Shown here: positions 41,239-44,687 of the stretch, in pieces
Layout of the letters: every line of letters starts with the position of its first letter
How positions within the stretch are numbered: position 1 is the first letter of the stretch
DNA from: Planctomycetota bacterium
Lineage (GTDB): Bacteria > Planctomycetota > Planctomycetia > Gemmatales > Gemmataceae
Length of the DNA stretch: 44,687 bases
Reading direction: 5' to 3'
Assembly: GCA_016872605.1 (NCBI GenBank)
Contig: VGZI01000027.1
Span: 1-44,687 of the forward strand
Notes under the pieces: generated by a model
The model's input: only the letters and a program-made list of their open reading frames with translations
Databases searched by the model: none
What the model was told of the DNA's origin: nothing
Made by a program: the position numbers and the translations under genes

Positions 41239-41649
41239 CTACTTCTTACTTGCTGGAAACGGCGCTTTCTGAAAATCTTCCTCATTCATCGTAAATATCG
41301 TCGTTCCCTTGAGGACCAACCGGTTGCCGCCGCGCCCTGACTTCTCATGGGCAACCACCGGAAGCTCTTTGCCGGTCGGACTAATATCAACGCCCCAATA
41401 GATCACGAAAGGTTCACCGTCATTCTCGGACTTGAGCAATGCGTCCGGTTCGCCGCGTTTTTTCAACAGGGGTTTCAACTCTTCCAGGTTTTTCGGCGGA
41501 CGATATTTGGTTCGAGTGAATTCGCCGTAGGCATCGCCGATGGCTCGCAGGTTCTGGTCAGACACGGGCGTTACAGGATCCGTGCTCGCCGAATTGCACC
41601 CGGCGAGAATGACTGTGCACAGAAAGGCCGCGACAAGAATTCGGCTCAC
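41239..41649 (-). CDS. Small lipoprotein paired with the DUF1559 gene
   Basis: 136 residues. Lipobox ILAGC with Cys18, then a short linker and a compact domain: FTRTKYRPPKNLEELKPLLKK, FVIYWGVDISPTG, LVLKGTTIFTMNEEDF. No family recognised. Lipoproteins of this kind regularly sit next to DUF1559 genes in Planctomycetes, and here it lies 50 bases upstream on the same strand, so it is probably cotranscribed. Exported and anchored to the outer or cytoplasmic membrane. Function unknown. Confidence 0.85.
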   Translation of the reverse strand: MSRILVAAFLCTVILAGCNSASTDPVTPVSDQNLRAIGDAYGEFTRTKYRPPKNLEELKPLLKKRGEPDALLKSENDGEPFVIYWGVDISPTGKELPVVAHEKSGRGGNRLVLKGTTIFTMNEEDFQKAPFPASKK

Positions 41650-41879
41650 GGATCCCCCTCAGGCCAGAGACTTGGCCATTCGAACTCAAACAGGCAATCG
41701 ACGCGAAATTGGTATCTTGGGCTATTGATGGTGAATCATAACCGATTTCGGTCCTGCGTAAAGGACAAAATGAGCGAATCGTGAGAAAAAAATAACGACG
41801 ATGTTATGAAAGAGGCATTCTCATTCCTCGCCCGGGTTGGCGGGTTGTTTTCGGGACCGCGCCCTCCCGGCCATTGGTC

Positions 41880-41908
41880 TTGACCATCGTGAGATGCCTC
41901 GCTATGGT
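41880..41908 (+). promoter_or_regulatory. Possible promoter for the Pro/Asn/Gln-rich lipoprotein gene
   Basis: TTGACC (41880-41885) and TATGGT (41903-41908) are separated by exactly 17 bases, close to the sigma-70 consensus (five and four of six matches). The leader to the ATG at 42011 would be about 95 bases. The rest of the gene-free stretch 41650-42010 has no recognisable element beyond this. Confidence 0.4.
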
Positions 41909-42010
41909 CCCGCCCATGTCTTGGTCGGCGAAAGGACTCGACCGGCCTGGGGTCGCACGCAGCGTAGTACGGCCGCCGGCAACAAAATCATGGACGAGAG
42001 GAGATTGGCT

Positions 42011-42529
42011 ATGGGGATTCATGTCTGGCGCAGCCTAAGCATCCTGTTGCTGGTCAGCGCTGCCTTGGTCGGATGCAACAACACGGAAAAAGACAAGAAG
42101 GTAATCGGATCCAACCACCCGGTGCCCCCCAATGGTAATGCCTGGGGCAACGGCGTCCCTCAGGGACCAGGCTTCCCGAACTCGAATTCACAGCAATTCC
42201 CGAAGGCCGCGGACCATCGGCTCAACCCGAATGCGTTTCCGATAGGCGGAGCGAATGCATCACCTATCAATCAGCAAAATCAGAATTGGCCGGGCCCGAG
42301 CTTGCAACAGCAAGGTCCGAACGGCTTCGTCACGCAGCCGAACTTTAACAATACTCCGCAGACCGGTTTTGTTCCGAATGCGTCGCCATCGGCGTTCCCC
42401 AATGGCAGCTTGCCGGCGCCGCCGCAGCCTGGCAGCGGGTTCGCAGGCAGCCGCGATCTCGGCCCACAGTTTCCGAATGGCACGGCCCCAATTCCGATTC
42501 CGCCTAGCCCGGGATTCCCGAGACAGTAA
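42011..42529 (+). CDS. Lipoprotein, Pro/Asn/Gln/Gly-rich low-complexity
   Basis: 172 residues. Signal RSLSILLLVSAALVGC with lipobox LVGC (Cys22). The mature protein is an unstructured spacer rich in Pro, Asn, Gln, Gly and Phe: GNAWGNGVPQGPGFPNSNSQ, QNQNWPGPSLQQQGPNGFVT, then PPSPGFPRQ at the end. No domain recognised. It may act as a wall or surface linker (inference). AGGAGA lies seven bases before the ATG. A clear bidirectional terminator follows 15 bases after the stop. Confidence 0.85.
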   Translation: MGIHVWRSLSILLLVSAALVGCNNTEKDKKVIGSNHPVPPNGNAWGNGVPQGPGFPNSNSQQFPKAADHRLNPNAFPIGGANASPINQQNQNWPGPSLQQQGPNGFVTQPNFNNTPQTGFVPNASPSAFPNGSLPAPPQPGSGFAGSRDLGPQFPNGTAPIPIPPSPGFPRQ

Positions 42530-42543
42530 TGTCGACGAGGCAC

Positions 42544-42580
42544 AAAAAAAAACCGGACGCGCTGCGTCCGGTTTTTTTTT
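42544..42580. terminator. Bidirectional rho-independent terminator
   Basis: Arms AAAAAAAAACCGGACGC and GCGTCCGGTTTTTTTTT form a 17-base perfect stem including the A and T tracts, with a 3-base loop (GCT). Both strands end in a T run, so it stops transcripts from the lipoprotein gene and from the small basic protein gene. Confidence 0.92.
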
Positions 42581-42602
42581 GATCGGTGGGAAACGAGTCG
42601 GT

Positions 42603-42878
42603 TTACTTCTTCGGCGCGCCTGCTGCGGGGGCCGCCGCGGGCGCCGCACCTGCCGCCGCCGCTTCCGCGCCCTCAGCGCCTTCCGCAACCTTTTCTTCCT
42701 TCTTCTTGGCCTTCTTGACGATCAACTTGACGACCTTGACCTTGGGAAGCCCATACGGGCTGCGCCCGTCGGTCCAGCGTTCTTCTTTTTGCATTTGCAA
42801 GATGCGTTCGCCGCGCGTCAACACGTTCCGCGCTCGTTGCAAGGAATTCTTGCGTTTCAAACTCTTGTCGATGGACAT
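42603..42878 (-). CDS. PVC-specific small basic protein (TIGR04137-like)
   Basis: 91 residues. MSIDKSLKRKNSLQRARNVL, then TRGERI, ERWTDGRSPYGLPKVKVV, matches the 'small basic protein' family found in Planctomycetes, Verrucomicrobia and Chlamydiae. The core is the first 60 residues; it is likely ribosome-associated, though I know of no firm role. The C-terminal 30 residues are Ala/Glu/Pro-rich (AEGAEGAEAAAAGAAPAAAP) and look disordered, a lineage-specific tail. ATG at 42878 has AAGGA nine bases before it. This is a good taxonomic marker. Confidence 0.85.
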   Translation of the reverse strand: MSIDKSLKRKNSLQRARNVLTRGERILQMQKEERWTDGRSPYGLPKVKVVKLIVKKAKKKEEKVAEGAEGAEAAAAGAAPAAAPAAGAPKK

Positions 42879-42979
42879 CTTCTTTTCCTTCAAAACAGTG
42901 CAAGCAAATAGGAACACTTATGATAAAGGAACGCAGAATGGCCGACAAGGGCTTTCGACCATTGGGGAAACGGCCTGCG

Positions 42980-43651
42980 TTAAGAGGAGGATGCGGCCGA
43001 CTTCAGTTCTCGAATCGCCGCGCTGATGCCCAAGGGATGCCGGAAAATACCGGTGCCGACGACGAAGACATTGGCGCCGGCCGCCAGCGGCGCCGTACGG
43101 GAGTCGATACCGCCGTCGACTTCGAGATCGCATTGCGGATTATGCTGCGCGATCAGCTGCCGCAGGCGACCAATGCGTGCCGTGCTATCGGGAAGAAACG
43201 TCTGGCCGCCGAAGCCGGGAAAGACGGTCATGCACAAGGCCAAATCGAGCAAGGGCAGGTACGGAACGATGGCGTCGACCGGCGTGTTGGGGTTGATGGC
43301 GATGCCCGCTTTCTTGTCGCGTTTCTTGATGTCCGCAAGCACTGGCCGAGCGTCGGCGAGCACTTCATGATGCACGATCACCAGGTCGGCTCCCTTGTTG
43401 ATGAAGCTCGCCACGAACTTCGCCGGCGCCTCAACCATCAGATGGACCTCGATCAGCATGTTTGTGCGCGGCCGAAGTCCCTCGACGACGACGGGGCCCA
43501 TGCTAAGGTTTGGGACAAAATGCCCGTCCATGACATCGACGTGCAGCCGCTCGGCGCCCGCAGCCTCCGCTTCGGCCACTTGCTCGCCCAGCCGACTGAA
43601 GTCGGCGGCCAGGATCGACGGCGCGATCTGAATCGAGTTGTTTATCGCCAT
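42980..43651 (-). CDS. rpe: Ribulose-phosphate 3-epimerase
   Basis: 223 residues, TIM-barrel enzyme of the pentose phosphate and Calvin pathways that interconverts ribulose 5-phosphate and xylulose 5-phosphate. IAPSILAADFSRLGEQ, RLHVDVMDGHFVPNLSMGP (catalytic Asp with His of the metal site), IEVHLMVEAP, MTVFPGFGGQTF and LEVDGGIDSRT (second catalytic Asp) are all present. The start at 43651 begins MAINNSIQIAPS; the frame is open further but without family sequence. It is 101 bases upstream of the small basic protein gene on the same strand. Confidence 0.93.
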   Translation of the reverse strand: MAINNSIQIAPSILAADFSRLGEQVAEAEAAGAERLHVDVMDGHFVPNLSMGPVVVEGLRPRTNMLIEVHLMVEAPAKFVASFINKGADLVIVHHEVLADARPVLADIKKRDKKAGIAINPNTPVDAIVPYLPLLDLALCMTVFPGFGGQTFLPDSTARIGRLRQLIAQHNPQCDLEVDGGIDSRTAPLAAGANVFVVGTGIFRHPLGISAAIRELKSAASSS

Positions 43652-43751
43652 GCAATGTGATCCATTCAATCGCCGAGATCGAAGTCCTGCAAGATATGAT
43701 ATTGCCGACCCAATGCGTCGCCGCCCTCGTTCGGCGTTGCGCGCCATCGAA

Positions 43752-44687
43752 CTACCCGCGCCACATGCGCCGCAACGCACGCAGAAGCGGCATCATGCCG
43801 ACGATACCGTTGCCGATCCACCGGCTTGTCGAGATTACAATGCTCTGCAACGTTCGGCGTTCACTCCAGATGCGGTTCATCATGAAGTGATCGGGGACCG
43901 CACACGAGTCGAGCCACTCGATCCCGGTCCGACGGTGCATCTCACTCGATATTGTCAAGTTCCAGCAAGACTCCTGGCGAGAACTTGGCGAACGATTCAT
44001 CGTAAGCGATTTTGTACGTGAATCCGCCGTTGCCCGTTAGATAGTTGCACTTGAGCGCGATGGGCCGATCGTTCACGAACAATCCCAGCATCTGCAGCTT
44101 GCCCAGCGCGTGCCCATTGCGGCCGGCCTCGCGGAAGATCGCCTGGCTGGATCCGATCGCGCCGATAGCCGTTTGCTCGCGTCCCTTCCAGCCGGCGGCT
44201 TCGAGCGTGATGAATTGCTCGATCCAAATATCAACGTCGCCGTCGGGCTGCAGCGTGCGAAATTCCAACGTCCCGTGCTCGGCCAACCGACGCCGCAGAC
44301 GCCGGTAATTCCGCAAGGTTTCCTTGTCCATGGCGTTGCTGCAATAGCTGGCCGCGTCTTTGGCCCGGCGAATGAACGCGCGGTTGAAGACTTCGTCAAC
44401 AAACGACTGCATGCGGCGTTCATTCAGCACGTCGACCAAGGCCTGATACAATGGGCCCTCGCCATGAATCATCGGCATTTCGATCAAGGAGCATCCGTCC
44501 TCGCCACTCGCCCAGTCGAAGAGTTGCCGAAAAACCTCGCGCACGAAATCGCGATGGATCAACGGCGTCGATAGCACAAAAGCCGGCTCCCAGAGTCGGA
44601 GCGAGGAGATCGGCAACCCACGGAATCGGCGCCGGCGTTCGAACGGGAACACGCCGCACAAACGCGGCGAGTCATTCTGATGAATCG
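43752..44687 (-). pseudogene. Acetyltransferase (BioF2/FemAB-like GNAT) with frameshift, cut by right edge
   Basis: On the minus strand the frame runs from the right edge (IHQNDSPRLCGVFPFERRRR at the edge, no start in window) to a TGA at 43942 after ...SPGVLLELDNIE. The second frame begins just there: MHRRTGIEWLDSCAVPDHFM through ALRRMWRG, stop at 43752. The two together give the usual domain, with GWKGREQTA and ALKCNYLTGNGGFTYKIAYD, and the C-terminal part expected after ELDNIE is in the other frame. One extra base at the GAG-T-GAG junction explains it. It may be a pseudogene, an assembly error or a regulated +1 shift; the text alone cannot decide. The N-terminal half lies beyond 44687. Confidence 0.78.

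Noticed and set aside
1..44687. CRISPR array, tRNA, rRNA, transposase, prophage
   Set aside because: No evenly spaced direct repeats, no cloverleaf fold, no DDE or recombinase protein was found. The palindromes are single, differing elements, not an array.

Overview
The window reads as a chromosomal segment of a planctomycete (PVC superphylum). The case rests on several family-level markers: a DUF1559 prepilin-like protein paired with a small lipoprotein (40242-41649), a DUF1549/DUF1553 protein (23736-25955), the short 'small basic protein' typical of PVC bacteria (42603-42878), a VPS10/BNR-repeat protein of over 1100 residues (3898-7245), a Tat-exported Gfo/Idh/MocA oxidoreductase (32523-33794) and several haem-motif proteins. 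The DNA is GC-rich, most genes are short operons or single genes, and I found no rRNA, tRNA, CRISPR array, transposase or phage gene.

Layout. 1-2324: sulfate ABC importer operon on the minus strand (sbp, cysT, cysW cut by the left edge), with a possible promoter and dyad upstream. 2697-7245: a zinc-ribbon membrane protein and the BNR-repeat protein. 7340-10379: ferredoxin-like protein, GcvH-like lipoyl protein and HemN-like radical SAM protein, all on the minus strand. 10531-15856: haemolysin III, acyl-CoA dehydrogenase, TPR/DUF3299-like protein, class V aminotransferase. 15989-17385 (+): STAS protein and a Gfo/Idh/MocA oxidoreductase. 17430-19565 (-): a CXXCH plus terpenoid-cyclase-like toroid protein and a lipoprotein esterase. 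19729-25955 (+): glutamate-semialdehyde-aminomutase-like enzyme, M81 (MlrC-like) peptidase, BCS1-like AAA ATPase, DUF1549 protein. 25966-32453 (-): two multihaem cytochromes, a metallo-beta-lactamase-fold protein resembling class II cyclic-nucleotide phosphodiesterases, and an 850-residue protein that joins two split cyclic-nucleotide-binding domains to a four-cluster ferredoxin module. 32523-44687: oxidoreductases, cysK, recJ, a DUF3365 haem protein, a CoA-transferase, the DUF1559/lipoprotein pair, a Pro/Asn/Gln-rich lipoprotein, the PVC small basic protein, rpe, and a frameshifted acetyltransferase-like gene cut by the right edge.

The two most interesting parts are these. First, 25966-32453 looks like a redox module under cyclic-nucleotide control: a nucleotide-binding Fe-S protein, a candidate phosphodiesterase and two five-haem-motif cytochromes lie in the same direction. 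Second, the window is densely seeded with palindromic repeats of at least eight families. They lie between genes, supply the stop codons of four genes, and in three places are translated in frame inside proteins. One family exists in two forms that share a core and loop but differ in their outer arms.

All functional calls are from reading the translated sequence and recalling family motifs. No database search was run. Starts were moved inward from the longest open frame where a ribosome binding site or the family N-terminus argued for it.
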